Counted from the first letter of the stretch, positions 36,224-46,172 are shown. The stretch is DNA of 64,000 bases from Mesorhizobium sp. LMG 17147 (GCF_024297145.1 NZ_JANCTC010000001.1:708938-772937), one strand, 5' to 3'. Program-made: numbers and translations. Notes: generated from the letters alone by a model not told the origin.

Positions 36224-37234
36224 ATGTTGGAAACTCATCAATTGGCTGAACATAAACCCAAGCTCGGCGAATTCGGCTACGCCGGCGACGATCATGTCGT
36301 GCCGTTCGAGGTCGGCCCGCTCGACGTGCGCGGCCGCACCGTCCAGCTCGGGCCGATGCTCGACGCCATTCTCGGCCGCCACGACTATCCCGAGCCGGTC
36401 GCCCGGCTCTTGGCCGAAGCCTGTGTGCTGACGGTACTGCTCGGAACTTCGCTGAAATTCGAGGGCAAGTTCATTCTGCAGACCCGCACCGATGGGCCGG
36501 TCGACATGCTGGTCGCCGATTTCTCCACGCCGCACGCGCTGCGCGCGTATGCCCGCTTCGATGCCGACCGGCTGCAGGCTTTGACTTCGGCCGGCGAGAC
36601 GTCACCGCAGACGCTGATCGGCAGCGGTGTCCTGGCGCTGACCATCGACCAGGGCGCTCACACGCAGCGCTACCAGGGCATCGTCCAGCTCGACGGCGTC
36701 ACACTTGAAGATGCCGCACGCACCTATTTCCGCCAGTCGGAGCAGATTCCGACCGACCTCCGCCTTTCGGTTGCCAAGCTTCTGACGCCCGGCGTCGGCG
36801 GTGCCCGCGAGCAATGGCGGGCCGGTGGCCTGCTGGCACAATTCCTGCCGCAGTCGGCGGAGCGTATGCGCGTACCCGACCTTCCCGGTGGCGACGGCGA
36901 TCCGCGTGAGGAAATCCATGACCCGACCGACAATTCCTGGCAGGAGCTGCTGGCGCTGCTTGGTACTATTGAACCGACCGAGCTGATCGATCCGACGATC
37001 GGCGCCGAACGGCTGCTTTACCGGCTTTTCCACGAGCATGGCGTCCGCGTGTTCGGCGGCGTGCCGGTCGCCGACCAGTGCTCATGCTCGAGGGAGAAGA
37101 TCCGCGGCATTCTCGAAGGCTTTTCCGCCGAGGAGATCAGGGACAGCACCGAGGATGGCAGCATTCACGTCGCCTGCGAATTCTGCTCGAAGCAATATGA
37201 CTTCGACCCGGCGGAGTTTGCAGCGGCTGGATGA
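36224..37234 (+). CDS. hslO: redox-regulated chaperone Hsp33
   Basis: 336 aa. The N-terminal Hsp33 core is followed by the C-terminal zinc/redox switch: CSCSREK at about 286 and CEFCSKQY at about 319, giving four cysteines in the usual CxC...CxxC order. Under oxidative stress the cysteines form disulfides and the protein becomes an active holdase. It is 177 bp after argF, from which it is separated by a tandem repeat, and is convergent with apaG (6 bp). Confidence 0.94.
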   Translation: MLETHQLAEHKPKLGEFGYAGDDHVVPFEVGPLDVRGRTVQLGPMLDAILGRHDYPEPVARLLAEACVLTVLLGTSLKFEGKFILQTRTDGPVDMLVADFSTPHALRAYARFDADRLQALTSAGETSPQTLIGSGVLALTIDQGAHTQRYQGIVQLDGVTLEDAARTYFRQSEQIPTDLRLSVAKLLTPGVGGAREQWRAGGLLAQFLPQSAERMRVPDLPGGDGDPREEIHDPTDNSWQELLALLGTIEPTELIDPTIGAERLLYRLFHEHGVRVFGGVPVADQCSCSREKIRGILEGFSAEEIRDSTEDGSIHVACEFCSKQYDFDPAEFAAAG

Positions 37235-37240
37235 CGGCCC

Positions 37241-37633
37241 TCAATTGACGGTGCGCCGCGTGCCCGGCAAATCGAGCGAGAAGGCGGGGATGGCGACGTC
37301 GAACGTCTCGCCCCGCTTGTTGCGCATTGTGTAGTGCCCGACCATGATGCCGGACGGGGTCGAGAGCGGGCATCCAGACGTATACTGATAGCTGTCGCCG
37401 GGGTTGAGTCCGGGTTGCTCGCCGACGACCCCCGGGCCGCGCACTTCCTCGACTTTGCCGGTACCGTCGGTAATGTGCCAGTAGCGTGACAGAAGCTGCA
37501 CGAACTCATCCGACTGATTGTCGATGGTCACCTGGTAGCCCCAGACATAGCGGTTTTGCGGCGGGTCGGAGTGATCCTCCAGATAGAACGGCCTGACCTG
37601 CACTTCGATGTTGCGGGTGACGGCGCTGTACAT
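37241..37633 (-). CDS. apaG: ApaG (Co2+/Mg2+ efflux-associated) protein
   Basis: 130 aa from ATG 37633, with GGAG 6 bp upstream. The whole length is the single ApaG (fibronectin III-like) domain, including [14 protein letters not shown] and the [11 protein letters not shown] signature near the C-terminus. ApaG is linked to Co2+ resistance and Mg2+ efflux, and its biochemical role is unclear. The open frame extends 42 codons further upstream, but the family length and ribosome site favour 37633. Confidence 0.93.
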   Translation of the reverse strand: MYSAVTRNIEVQVRPFYLEDHSDPPQNRYVWGYQVTIDNQSDEFVQLLSRYWHITDGTGKVEEVRGPGVVGEQPGLNPGDSYQYTSGCPLSTPSGIMVGHYTMRNKRGETFDVAIPAFSLDLPGTRRTVN

Positions 37634-37861
37634 AAACTGCTCCAAAGCAATGTAGATGGAACTTTCGATGCTCAGCGCAGTTTGGTCAACGATGCGCAGC
37701 ATCTTCTTGCCCGATCTCAAGCGCAGGTGCCGAAAAACAATGTCATTTGAGTGACACATGACAATGATGGTGTGCAGGCTTGTGCCGGACGACTCAGCGT
37801 TCTGTCGAATTGTTGAAAACGGCTGTCATGCGGCCGGCATTTCTGGAGTGACCAGATCTCG

Positions 37862-39016
37862 ATGGAACCGACATTCGCAGCCGCCCTCCTTTCCATAGCC
37901 CTCCTTCTTTCAAATCTCGCCAGCATCTTGTTAGCTTCGCAGAAGCTGAAGCGACCAGCCAGTATTGCACCGCCCGCGGCCAACGCGCCGCCGGTATCGA
38001 TCGTCATCCCGGCGCGCGGCGTCGAGCCGTTTGCCGAAGAGACGCTGGAGCGCGCCTTCTCCCTCGACTGGCCGCGCTATGAACTCATCTTCTGCGTCGC
38101 CCATGCCGACGACCCGGTGGTCAAGCCGATCGCCGCCGCAATGGCGCGCTTTCCAGCTATTCGCGCCCGCCTTCTAATCGGTGACGACCGCATCAGCGGC
38201 AATCCAAAACTCAACAATTGCGTGAAGGGTTGGGAGGCGGCGCATTATCGCTGGGTCATCCTTGCCGATTCCAACGTGCTTATGCCAAGCGATTACGTCC
38301 AGCACCTGATGGCGGCGTGGCGGCACGACACCGGCCTCGTCTGTTCGACGCCGATCGGCTCGCGGCCGGACGGCTTCTGGGGGGAGGTCGAATGCGCCTT
38401 TCTCAACACGCTGCAGGCACGCTGGCAGTACGCTGGAGAGGCGCTCGGCCTCGGCTTCGCCCAGGGCAAGAGCATGTTGTGGAACAAGCCGATGCTCGAT
38501 GCCAATGGCGGCATCCGCGCGCTTGCCGCCGAGATCGCCGAGGACGCCGCCGCGACCAAGCTGGTCAACGGGCTCGGACTGCGGGTCAATCTTGTCGCCT
38601 CTCCCTTCGAACAGCCGCTCGGCCGGCGCACGCTTGGCGAGATCTGGTCGCGGCAGGCGCGCTGGGCGCGGCTGCGCCGCGTCACCTTTGCACTGTTCTT
38701 TGCCCCCGAAATCCTGATCGGCGCGGCACCACCGCTAGTGCTTGCACTGATCGCCGCGGCTGACGCCGGCGTCAGCCTGCCGGCAACCGCCATCGCCGTG
38801 CTGGTCGCGGCCTACCTGCCGGAATGCGCCTTGGCCTCGGCCAAGGGATGGCACCTCTCGCCGCGCACGATCCCGGCGATGATGGCACGAGATCTGATGC
38901 TTCCCGCCATTTGGGCGCGCGGATGGCTGAGCGGCGCCGTCGACTGGCGCGGCAACGTGATGACTATCCAGACAAAGACTGTCGCGGAGCTGGAAGAGAC
39001 CCCGTCCGGCGCCTGA
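37862..39016 (+). CDS. GT21 family glycosyltransferase (ceramide glucosyltransferase / Pgt-like)
   Basis: 384 aa. An N-terminal membrane helix (about 5-27), a GT-A type catalytic domain (VSIVIPARGVEPFAEE at about 45; ILADSNVLM at about 136, carrying the metal-binding aspartate) and the RQARWARLRR form of the Q/RxxRW motif near 262 are seen, followed by two or three C-terminal membrane helices. GT21 enzymes in Agrobacterium and Mesorhizobium make glycosylceramide or processive glycosyl-diacylglycerols, the latter used as phosphate-free lipids. The acceptor cannot be set from sequence. Confidence 0.83.
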   Translation: MEPTFAAALLSIALLLSNLASILLASQKLKRPASIAPPAANAPPVSIVIPARGVEPFAEETLERAFSLDWPRYELIFCVAHADDPVVKPIAAAMARFPAIRARLLIGDDRISGNPKLNNCVKGWEAAHYRWVILADSNVLMPSDYVQHLMAAWRHDTGLVCSTPIGSRPDGFWGEVECAFLNTLQARWQYAGEALGLGFAQGKSMLWNKPMLDANGGIRALAAEIAEDAAATKLVNGLGLRVNLVASPFEQPLGRRTLGEIWSRQARWARLRRVTFALFFAPEILIGAAPPLVLALIAAADAGVSLPATAIAVLVAAYLPECALASAKGWHLSPRTIPAMMARDLMLPAIWARGWLSGAVDWRGNVMTIQTKTVAELEETPSGA

Positions 39017-39051
39017 TCGGCACGTCCCCGCTGCCTCTGTTCGGCCAGCCC

Positions 39052-40242
39052 TTATCCGGCAACTCTCAGTGCCTGCTCGATGTCTTCGAGCAGGTCGTCG
39101 GCGTCCTCAAGGCCGACTGACAGCCTGAGCGTTCCCGGTCCGATGCCGAGCTCGGCGCGGGCTTCATCAGTCAAGTTCTTGTGTGTGGTCGTCGCCGGAT
39201 GGGTGATCAGGCTCTTGGCGTCGCCGAGATTGTTGGAAATCAGCACGACGTCTAGTGTGTTCTGGAAGGCAAAGGCCGCCTGCTTGCCGCCCTTCACATC
39301 GAAGCAAATCAGCGTCGAGCCGCCCGACATCTGCTTCTTGACCACGGCCGCTTGCGGGTGGTCGGCGCGGCCGGGATAGATGACGCGGGCGATTTGCGGG
39401 CGCTCGGCCAGGAAATCCGCGATGCGGCCGGCACTTTCCGTCTGCTGGCGTACGCGTAGCGGCAGCGTCTCCAGGCCTTTCAGCAGCGTCCAGGCATTGA
39501 AGGGCGAGAGGCTTGGGCCGGTGTGGCGGAAATAATCATGCAGGTTCTCGTCGATCCATTTTTTGTCCGACAGAACGATGCCGCCAAGGCAACGCCCCTG
39601 GCCGTCAATATGCTTCGTGGCCGAATAGACGACGATGTGGGCGCCGAGCTGCAGGGGTTTCTGCTGCAAGGGCGTAGCGAAGACATTATCGACGATCAGC
39701 CTGGCGCCGATCGAATTGGCAAGTGCCGCGACGGCGGCAATGTCGACTACCTCCAGCGTTGGATTGGTAGGGCTTTCCAGGAAAAACAGTTTGGTGTTTG
39801 GCTTGACCGCCTTTTCCCAATTGGCGATGTCGGTGCCGTCGACCAGCGTTGCCTCAATGCCGTATTTCGGCGCCAGCGTCTCGATCACCCAGCGGCAGGA
39901 GCCGAACAGCGCGCGCGCCGCCACGATATGGTCGCCCGCCTTGGCGCTACACAGCAGTGCTGCCGTCACCGCCGCCATGCCGGATGCCGTGGCGCGCGCG
40001 TCCTCGGCTCCTTCCAGCGCGCACATGCGTTTCTCAAACATGTCGACCGTCGGATTGGCATAGCGCGAATAGATGAAGCCCGGCTCCTCGCCCTTGAAGC
40101 GGGCCTCCGCCGCTTGCGCCGTCTCGTAGACATACCCTTGGGTGAGATACATCGCCTCGGAGGTCTCGCCGAAGCCGGAACGCAGCGTCCCGGCATGCAC
40201 GAGTGCGGTCTGAGGCTTCCAGTCGCGCTTCTTGGTCATCAT
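39052..40242 (-). CDS. metZ: O-succinylhomoserine sulfhydrylase
   Basis: 396 aa from ATG 40242 (or the adjacent ATG 40239). A cystathionine gamma-synthase/sulfhydrylase fold is evident: YSRYANPTVDMFEKRM at about 60, FLESPTNPTLEVVD at about 155 and the PLP lysine in VVYSATKHIDGQGR near 209. It joins sulfide to O-succinylhomoserine to give homocysteine. A SAM-II riboswitch with terminator lies upstream on the same strand, directly tying expression to S-adenosylmethionine. It is convergent with the GT21 gene. Confidence 0.92.
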   Translation of the reverse strand: MMTKKRDWKPQTALVHAGTLRSGFGETSEAMYLTQGYVYETAQAAEARFKGEEPGFIYSRYANPTVDMFEKRMCALEGAEDARATASGMAAVTAALLCSAKAGDHIVAARALFGSCRWVIETLAPKYGIEATLVDGTDIANWEKAVKPNTKLFFLESPTNPTLEVVDIAAVAALANSIGARLIVDNVFATPLQQKPLQLGAHIVVYSATKHIDGQGRCLGGIVLSDKKWIDENLHDYFRHTGPSLSPFNAWTLLKGLETLPLRVRQQTESAGRIADFLAERPQIARVIYPGRADHPQAAVVKKQMSGGSTLICFDVKGGKQAAFAFQNTLDVVLISNNLGDAKSLITHPATTTHKNLTDEARAELGIGPGTLRLSVGLEDADDLLEDIEQALRVAG

Positions 40243-40274
40243 TCCATCCAAACACCAAAATTGGTCCAAACAAC

Positions 40275-40304
40275 AAAAAACCGGCCGCGAAAGTCGCAAC
40301 CGGT
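40275..40304 (-). terminator. intrinsic terminator downstream of the SAM-II riboswitch
   Basis: On the minus strand an 11 bp stem (ACCGGTTGCGA with TCGCGGCCGGT, two G-T pairs) closes a CTT loop and is followed by TTTTTTG. It lies between the riboswitch and the metZ start, giving the expression platform for attenuation. Confidence 0.8.
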
Positions 40305-40325
40305 CCATATGGCCTTGCGGCCCGA

Positions 40326-40381
40326 CGGTCCTTTAGCGACTTGTTTAACGTGGCTGCAAGCCGACCGGCCAAATCACCACG
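40326..40381 (-). ncRNA. SAM-II riboswitch controlling metZ
   Basis: The minus strand carries the SAM-II pattern in order: CGTGGTGATTTGGCC, a short hairpin, CTTGCAGCCACGTTAAACAA and GTCGCTAAAGG. The CGTGG/CCACG stem P1 and the downstream pseudoknot segment GCTAAAGG are intact. SAM-II aptamers occur before methionine genes in alphaproteobacteria. Position and strand match metZ, which starts about 85 bp downstream with an intrinsic terminator between. Confidence 0.93.
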
Positions 40382-40453
40382 GGAAAACGAGCTTTAGACC
40401 CGCGCCACGCTTGCGTCAATTGCCGGCATGATTAAGAGGGTTGTACCAAGCAG

Positions 40454-41620
40454 GTGCCAAAGGCGTCCACGGTCGGACCTGCGACAGAACAAGACCTCGC
40501 CCGGCGTTCGAACGGAGCCAGACCCTTGCGGCAGACAGGCATTCTTCCCGATCAGGATATTTCCGCGCTGTTCCAGACGGGCGCGCTGAAGTCGCCGCGC
40601 ATGCTCGATGCCGATCAGATCCAGCCGGCCAGCCTTGACCTCAGGCTCGGCGACAAGGCCTGGCGAGTGCGTGCTTCCTTCTTGCCCGGCCCGGACCACA
40701 GGGTTGTCGACAAGCTCGACCGGCTGAAGCTGCACGAGATCAACCTCGCCGGAGGTGCCGTGCTGGAAACCGGCTGCGTCTACATCGTGCCGCTGCTCGA
40801 AAGCCTGGCGCTGCCCGCCCATATTTCCGCCTCTGCCAACCCGAAAAGCTCGACCGGACGGCTCGATATCTTCACCCGGGTAATGACCGACCGTGGCCAC
40901 GAGTTCGACAAGATCGCCGCCGGCTATGAAGGCCCGCTCTATCTGGAGGTCAGCCCGCGCACTTTCCCGATCATCGTGCGGACCGGCTCGCGGCTGTCGC
41001 AGATCAGGTTCCGCACCGGCAATGCGCTCTTGTCGGAAAGCGAGCTGCACGAGTTGCACCGCGCCGAAATGTTGGTCGCCACCGAACCACCCAACATCTC
41101 AGGCGGCGGAATCGCGCTGTCGATCGATCTCGACGGCGACAAGGACGGGCTGGTCGGCTATCGCGGCAAGCACCACACCGGCCTGGTCGACGTCGACAAG
41201 CGCGCCGCGCAGGATGTCGTCGATTTCTGGGAGCCCATTTACAAGAGCGGTGCCGGCGAGCTGGTGCTCGATCCGGACGAATTCTATATTCTGGTGTCGC
41301 GCGAGGCGGTGCATGTGCCGCCGCTCTACGCCGCCGAAATGACGCCCTTCGATCCGCTGGTCGGCGAGTTCCGCGTCCATTATGCCGGTTTCTTCGACCC
41401 GGGTTTCGGCCATTCGGCGTCGGGCGGCACCGGCAGCCGGGCGGTGCTCGAGGTACGCAGCCACGAAGTGCCGTTCATCCTCGACCACGGCCAGATCGTC
41501 GGACGGTTGGTCTACGAGCACATGCTGAAACGACCGCAGGCGCTCTACGGCACAGATCTCGGCTCGAACTATCAGGCGCAGGGTCTGAAACTGTCCAAGC
41601 ATTTCCGCGCCGCGCGATGA
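40454..41620 (+). CDS. dcd: 2'-deoxycytidine 5'-triphosphate deaminase, double-length form
   Basis: 388 aa, about twice a usual bacterial Dcd, with two dUTPase-like halves. The first half carries PKSSTGRLDIFTRV at about 130. The second carries the classic Dcd motif GFGHSASGGTGSRAVLEVRS near 317 and HGQIVGRLVYE. It converts dCTP to dUTP for thymidylate synthesis. Double-length forms are known in alphaproteobacteria. The start is uncertain: GTG 40454 has a weak ribosome site, while homologs tend to begin near RQTGILPD (TTG 40526). Divergent from metZ. Confidence 0.87.
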   Translation: MPKASTVGPATEQDLARRSNGARPLRQTGILPDQDISALFQTGALKSPRMLDADQIQPASLDLRLGDKAWRVRASFLPGPDHRVVDKLDRLKLHEINLAGGAVLETGCVYIVPLLESLALPAHISASANPKSSTGRLDIFTRVMTDRGHEFDKIAAGYEGPLYLEVSPRTFPIIVRTGSRLSQIRFRTGNALLSESELHELHRAEMLVATEPPNISGGGIALSIDLDGDKDGLVGYRGKHHTGLVDVDKRAAQDVVDFWEPIYKSGAGELVLDPDEFYILVSREAVHVPPLYAAEMTPFDPLVGEFRVHYAGFFDPGFGHSASGGTGSRAVLEVRSHEVPFILDHGQIVGRLVYEHMLKRPQALYGTDLGSNYQAQGLKLSKHFRAAR

Positions 41621-41636
41621 TCTTGTTCGCAAGCCG

Positions 41637-42086
41637 TCAGCCGCGAAACAGATATTCTTTCGCGGCGCCAAGGCAGCCATGAAACTGACCGACAAAGAGC
41701 AGTTCTCGCACTGCAAATCGCTTCTTCCCCCAAAATCCTCTGGTTTGCTTCTCGTCAAGTGAGGCGCTTGAGCTGGACTGCAAGGGGAACAACTGCTTGC
41801 CGAGACATCCCAGCACATGGGCTCTGGCGGAGTCGATACCGCAGGCTCTGCCATTGTCGTTCAGTCTGTCAGCGCGGAGTGCGGACGTCATGCGATCCGC
41901 GTTGCGCATCAGAAAGCTCACTTGCGATTTCGAATAGCCGGTGGCCAGAAGCCGGTTAGTCATCGACATCCGGGCTTCGCGATAGGATTTTGCGCTGCAT
42001 TGTCCGGCGCTGTAAGCCGGCGGGGAGAAAAAGGCGAGGAACAGGACTAAACTTAGGGACACAGTGCCAATCCGCAGGCCGTTCAT
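41637..42086 (-). CDS. hypothetical secreted protein
   Basis: 149 aa. An N-terminal signal peptide (SLSLVLFLAFFSPPAYSAG) probably cleaves after residue 27, leaving a small helical, basic mature protein with four cysteines (about C30, C82, C94 and C137), which could form two disulfides. The segment SMTNRLLATGYSKSQVSFLM suggests a helix pair. I do not recognise a family. It is convergent with dcd and 26 bp past the gguC stop on the same strand orientation, but its position does not suggest a shared function. Confidence 0.6.
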   Translation of the reverse strand: MNGLRIGTVSLSLVLFLAFFSPPAYSAGQCSAKSYREARMSMTNRLLATGYSKSQVSFLMRNADRMTSALRADRLNDNGRACGIDSARAHVLGCLGKQLFPLQSSSSASLDEKQTRGFWGKKRFAVRELLFVGQFHGCLGAAKEYLFRG

Positions 42087-42112
42087 TTTCGTTCCTGAAT
42101 TCTGTCACCAGT

Positions 42113-43105
42113 TTACAACGCCTTCACCGCCACCTTCACCGGCTGCTCGATTTCAAGCGGGTTGCGCAGCGGCAGGCCGAAATCCTGCGCCTCGATTTCA
42201 AATACGTCACCGGCCTCGGTCCTGATGCCGTCGGCGAAGGACAGCGTCGCCGTGCCGAACATGTGTACATGCACATCACCCGGCTGGCGGAAGGCCGAGT
42301 ATTTGAAGTGGTGATGCTCGAGATTGCCAATGGTGTGCGACATGTTCGCCTCGCCCGACAGGAACGGCTTTTCCCAAAGCAGCTTGCCGTCGCGCAGGAT
42401 GCGTGAAGCGCCGCGGATATCGGACGGCAGGTCGCCGATCAGGATCTCCGGGCCGAACGAAGCGTTGCGCAGCTTGGAATGGGCGAGGAAGAGATAGTTC
42501 ACACGCTCGGTGACGTGGTCGGAAAACTCGTTCGACAGGGTGAAGCCGACGCGGAACGGGGCGCCGTCGTCGCCGATCACATAGATCCCGGCGATCTCCG
42601 GCTCCTCGCCGGCATCCTGGGCGAAGGCCGGCGACATAAGCGCCGCACCGGGCGCCACCGCCATGGTGCCGTTGCCCTTGTAGAACCATTCCGGCTGCAC
42701 GCCGATCTGGCCCTTCGCCGGCTTGCCACCCTCAAGCCCCATGCGGAACATCTTCATGGAATCGGTCAGCTGTTCCTCGCCGTCCGTGCTGAGCTTCTTG
42801 TGCATGGAATCGCGGGTCGCAGCGGAGCCGAGATGCGTCAGCCCGGTGCCGGTGAGATGGAGATGCGCCGGATCGGGATGGTTGATCGGCGACAGCAGCC
42901 GTCCCTTCTTGTAGGCTGCGTCCAGATCGATGGTTTCGCCGAAGCCCTTGCGCTCGATCAGGGCGACAAGCCCGCTGCCGGTGCGCGCGGCTTCCATCGC
43001 CAGCGAATAGACGCTGCGCGCGCCGTTGATGACGCGGGTCTTGCCGCCGTTGCGGGCAACGACGCGGATCGTCTCGGCGTCATCGAGGATCTGTGAGATC
43101 AGCAT
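42113..43105 (-). CDS. gguC: GguC, FAH-superfamily protein of the chvE-ggu locus
   Basis: 330 aa from ATG 43105. The C-terminal half has a fumarylacetoacetate hydrolase-type fold, with metal-site segments such as VQPEWFYKG at about 135, PEIAGIYVIG and FTLSNEFSDHVTE. Agrobacterium gguC lies in the same place, after chvE-gguA-gguB. Its substrate is not established; a sugar-acid hydrolase or dehydratase (AraD1-like) role is plausible given the transporter. It is separated from gguB by 191 bp holding a 14 bp palindrome, so expression may be partly independent. Confidence 0.84.
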   Translation of the reverse strand: MLISQILDDAETIRVVARNGGKTRVINGARSVYSLAMEAARTGSGLVALIERKGFGETIDLDAAYKKGRLLSPINHPDPAHLHLTGTGLTHLGSAATRDSMHKKLSTDGEEQLTDSMKMFRMGLEGGKPAKGQIGVQPEWFYKGNGTMAVAPGAALMSPAFAQDAGEEPEIAGIYVIGDDGAPFRVGFTLSNEFSDHVTERVNYLFLAHSKLRNASFGPEILIGDLPSDIRGASRILRDGKLLWEKPFLSGEANMSHTIGNLEHHHFKYSAFRQPGDVHVHMFGTATLSFADGIRTEAGDVFEIEAQDFGLPLRNPLEIEQPVKVAVKAL

Positions 43106-43226
43106 GGTAACCCTCTCTGAATTGCGGGCTTGGCGTGCCTTTCTTGGCAAACCCTGCCCAGCGCGGCTCGGACCGTTGTCCGCGCCTCGGTTGAAATTCT
43201 TCGTCCGGATTGCGCTCGCGGATCAG

Positions 43227-43240
43227 GTCCCTCGAGGGAC
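43227..43240 (-). other. intercistronic palindrome between gguB and gguC
   Basis: GTCCCTCGAGGGAC is a perfect 14 bp palindrome in the 191 bp gguB-gguC gap. It lacks a T tract, so it could be an mRNA stabilising hairpin or operator rather than a terminator. Confidence 0.4.
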
Positions 43241-43296
43241 TTCTTTGCGCCGCCCGGCAGCGCCGCGATGTGACCCGTATGCCTCCTGGTTGCCTC

Positions 43297-44589
43297 TCAA
43301 GCCTTGTTCTTGTTGTAGACGTCGAAGACGACGGCGCCGAGCAGCACCAGGCCTTTGACCACCTGCTGCCAGTCGACATTGACGCCCATGATCGACATGC
43401 CGTTGTTCATGACGCCCATGATGAAGCCGCCGACCACCGCGCCGATGACCTGGCCGACGCCGCCCATCGCCGAAGCGCCACCGATGAACACCGCGGCGAT
43501 GACGTCGAGCTCGCTCCCGAGGCCGGCCGCCGGCACAGCCTGCCCCAGGCGCGCTGCGATAATCAGGCCGCCGAGTGCCGACAGCACGCCCATATTGATG
43601 AACACCATCAACGTCAGCCGTTCGGTCTTGATGCCCGATAGCTGGGCTGCCTTGGCATTGCCGCCCATCGCATAGATGCGGCGGCCGATCGTCATGCGTT
43701 TGGTAACGAAGACGAACAACGCGATCAGCACGCCCATCACCATGAGAACGATGGGGAGGCCCCTGTAGGTGGCGAATTGGTAAACGAGAAACAGCGCCAG
43801 CGCGCTGATCACCAGGGTCTTGACGACGAACAGCGAGAAGGGCTCGGCTTCGTAGCCATGCTTCTCGCGGGTGCGCCGTGCCCTGAGCCCGAAATAGGCA
43901 TAGGCGAGCACGGCGACGAGGCCGATCACGATCGTCGTCAGGTGCAGCGTGAGGCCGCTGCCGACAATGGTTTTGCCGGCGGCGTTCACGGTTGGCGGTA
44001 TCAGTGTCAATGGGCCGATCAGGTCCGGAATGAAGCCGGAACTGAGCGCCTTGAAGCCGACTGGAAGCGGCCCCACGGAAGACCCGCCACCGAGCAGCGC
44101 CTGGCAGATGCCGCGGAAAATCAGCATGCCCGCCAGCGTGACGATAAAGCTCGGTATTCGGTGATAGGCAATCCAGTAGCCTTGTGCTGCGCCGATCGCA
44201 CCACCGACGACCAGGCAGATGATCGACACCACCAGCGGATTGCTCAATGGGCCAAGCGGCCAGATGACCATCATCATCGCCGCCAGTGCGCCGATGAAGC
44301 CGGCGACGGAGCCGACGCTGAGATCGATGTGACCCGAAACGATCACCAGAAGCATGCCCAGCGCCATCACGATGATGAAGCTGTTCTGCTGCACGAGATT
44401 GCTGAGGTTCACCGGCTTGAACAGCGTTCCGGACGTGGTGAACTGGAAGAACACCATGATTGCGATCAACGCCAGCACCAACCCGTATTCGCGCAGATTG
44501 GTAACCAGCGCCGAGACGGCAATGCGAGGTCCCTGTTGTAGATCCTGGGCAACGCCGGTCTGCGGCCCGGGAGCGCTTTCGGTGCTCAT
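43297..44589 (-). CDS. gguB: monosaccharide ABC transporter permease GguB
   Basis: 430 aa, with about ten membrane helices in the BPD_transp_2 (ribose/xylose permease) pattern. The permease loop [20 protein letters not shown] near 370 is present. As in XylH-type permeases the protein is longer than RbsC. It carries the sugar bound by ChvE across the membrane using the GguA ATPase. It overlaps gguA by 4 bp (ATGA at 44586-44589). Confidence 0.93.
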   Translation of the reverse strand: MSTESAPGPQTGVAQDLQQGPRIAVSALVTNLREYGLVLALIAIMVFFQFTTSGTLFKPVNLSNLVQQNSFIIVMALGMLLVIVSGHIDLSVGSVAGFIGALAAMMMVIWPLGPLSNPLVVSIICLVVGGAIGAAQGYWIAYHRIPSFIVTLAGMLIFRGICQALLGGGSSVGPLPVGFKALSSGFIPDLIGPLTLIPPTVNAAGKTIVGSGLTLHLTTIVIGLVAVLAYAYFGLRARRTREKHGYEAEPFSLFVVKTLVISALALFLVYQFATYRGLPIVLMVMGVLIALFVFVTKRMTIGRRIYAMGGNAKAAQLSGIKTERLTLMVFINMGVLSALGGLIIAARLGQAVPAAGLGSELDVIAAVFIGGASAMGGVGQVIGAVVGGFIMGVMNNGMSIMGVNVDWQQVVKGLVLLGAVVFDVYNKNKA

Positions 44590-46118
44590 GATGCTTTTCC
44601 TTCTCCGCGGACGATGGCGCGCATTATCTTTTCCTGGCTGGCGTCGCTTGCCGCCATTTCGCCGACGATGCGTCCTTCGTTCATGACGTAGATGCGGTCG
44701 GTGATGCCGAGCAGTTCGGGCATTTCCGACGAGATGACGATGATTGCCTTACCCTCGGAGGCGAGACGCGCGATGATCGTATAGATTTCATATTTGGCGC
44801 CGACGTCGATACCACGTGTCGGCTCGTCGAGGATCAGCACTTCCGGATTGGCGAACAGCCATTTCGACAGCACCACCTTCTGCTGATTGCCGCCAGAAAG
44901 GTTGCCGGTCATCTGGTAGACGCTCGAGGCGCGGATATTGGTCCTGCCGCGATAATCGTTGGCGACCGAAAGCTCGCGCAAATCGTCGATCACGCCGTGG
45001 CGCGACACGCCGGGCAGGTTGGCCAGCGTGATGTTGTGCTTGATGTGGTCGATCAGGTTGAGACCGTAGGTCTTGCGGTCCTCGGTAACGTAGGCGATGC
45101 CGTGTTCCACCGCCTTGCTCACCGAAGAGACGTCGATCGGCTTGCCGTTGAGGAACACCTCGCCGGTTATGCGGCGGCCGTAGGACCGGCCGAACAGGCT
45201 CATGGCAAACTCGGTCCGGCCGGCGCCCATGAGCCCGGCAATGCCGACCACTTCGCCCTTGCGGGCGTTGAGGTTGATGCCCTTGATGACCTGCCGCTCG
45301 GCATGGATGGGGTGGTAGACCGACCAGTTTTTCACTTCGAGAACGGTCTCGCCGATGTTCGGCTCGCGCGGCGGATAGCGGTCGTCGAGCGAACGGCCGA
45401 CCATCGAGGTGATGATGCGGTCCTCCGAGATGTCCTTCTTGGCCAGCGTCTCGATGGTCCGGCCGTCACGGATGATGGTGACTTTGTCGGCGACCCGGTT
45501 CACCTCGTTGAGCTTGTGCGAGATCAGGATAGAAGTGATGCCCTGCCGCTTGAATTCGAGCAGCAGATCGAGCAGCGCCTGGCTGTCCTTTTCGGACAGG
45601 CTCGCCGTCGGCTCGTCGAGAATGAGCAGCTTCACTTCCTTGCTGAGCGCCTTGGCGATCTCGACCAGCTGCTGCTTGCCGACGCCGATATTAGTGATCA
45701 GCGTGTTGGGGTCTTCCTTGAGGCCGACCTTCTTGAGCAGGGCGCTGGTGCGCGCCTCGTTGGCGTTCCAGTCGATGACGCCGTATCTGGCGTGCTCGTT
45801 GCCGAGAAAGATGTTTTCGGCGATCGACAGCATCGGCACCAGCGCAAGCTCCTGGTGGATGATGACGATGCCCTTGCGCTCGCTGTCGTGGATACCTTTG
45901 AAATGGCACTCGTCGCCGCGATAGATGATCTGGCCGTCATAGGTGCCGGACGGATACACGCCCGACAGCACCTTCATCAGCGTCGACTTGCCGGCGCCGT
46001 TCTCGCCGACCACGGCATGGATCTCTCCTTCCTCGACCATGAGCTTGACGTTCGACAGCGCCTTGACGCCGGGAAACGTCTTGGTGATGTCGCGCATCTC
46101 CAAAATCGTCGATGCCAT
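44586..46118 (-). CDS. gguA: monosaccharide ABC transporter ATPase GguA
   Basis: 510 aa from ATG 46118, with two fused ABC domains. The first has Walker [17 protein letters not shown] near 37 and Walker [13 protein letters not shown] near 163. The second has a degenerate P-loop ([18 protein letters not shown] near 294), signature [14 protein letters not shown] near 408 and Walker [13 protein letters not shown]. This is the normal RbsA/XylG/MglA layout. It energises ChvE-dependent uptake of galactose, glucose, xylose and related sugars. A hairpin separates it from chvE. Confidence 0.94.
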   Translation of the reverse strand: MASTILEMRDITKTFPGVKALSNVKLMVEEGEIHAVVGENGAGKSTLMKVLSGVYPSGTYDGQIIYRGDECHFKGIHDSERKGIVIIHQELALVPMLSIAENIFLGNEHARYGVIDWNANEARTSALLKKVGLKEDPNTLITNIGVGKQQLVEIAKALSKEVKLLILDEPTASLSEKDSQALLDLLLEFKRQGITSILISHKLNEVNRVADKVTIIRDGRTIETLAKKDISEDRIITSMVGRSLDDRYPPREPNIGETVLEVKNWSVYHPIHAERQVIKGINLNARKGEVVGIAGLMGAGRTEFAMSLFGRSYGRRITGEVFLNGKPIDVSSVSKAVEHGIAYVTEDRKTYGLNLIDHIKHNITLANLPGVSRHGVIDDLRELSVANDYRGRTNIRASSVYQMTGNLSGGNQQKVVLSKWLFANPEVLILDEPTRGIDVGAKYEIYTIIARLASEGKAIIVISSEMPELLGITDRIYVMNEGRIVGEMAASDASQEKIMRAIVRGEGKAS

Positions 46119-46172
46119 TGAGAATACCACTCCTGCGAGGTCCGCAAACAATACCGGGCTGGCTCGCCAACG

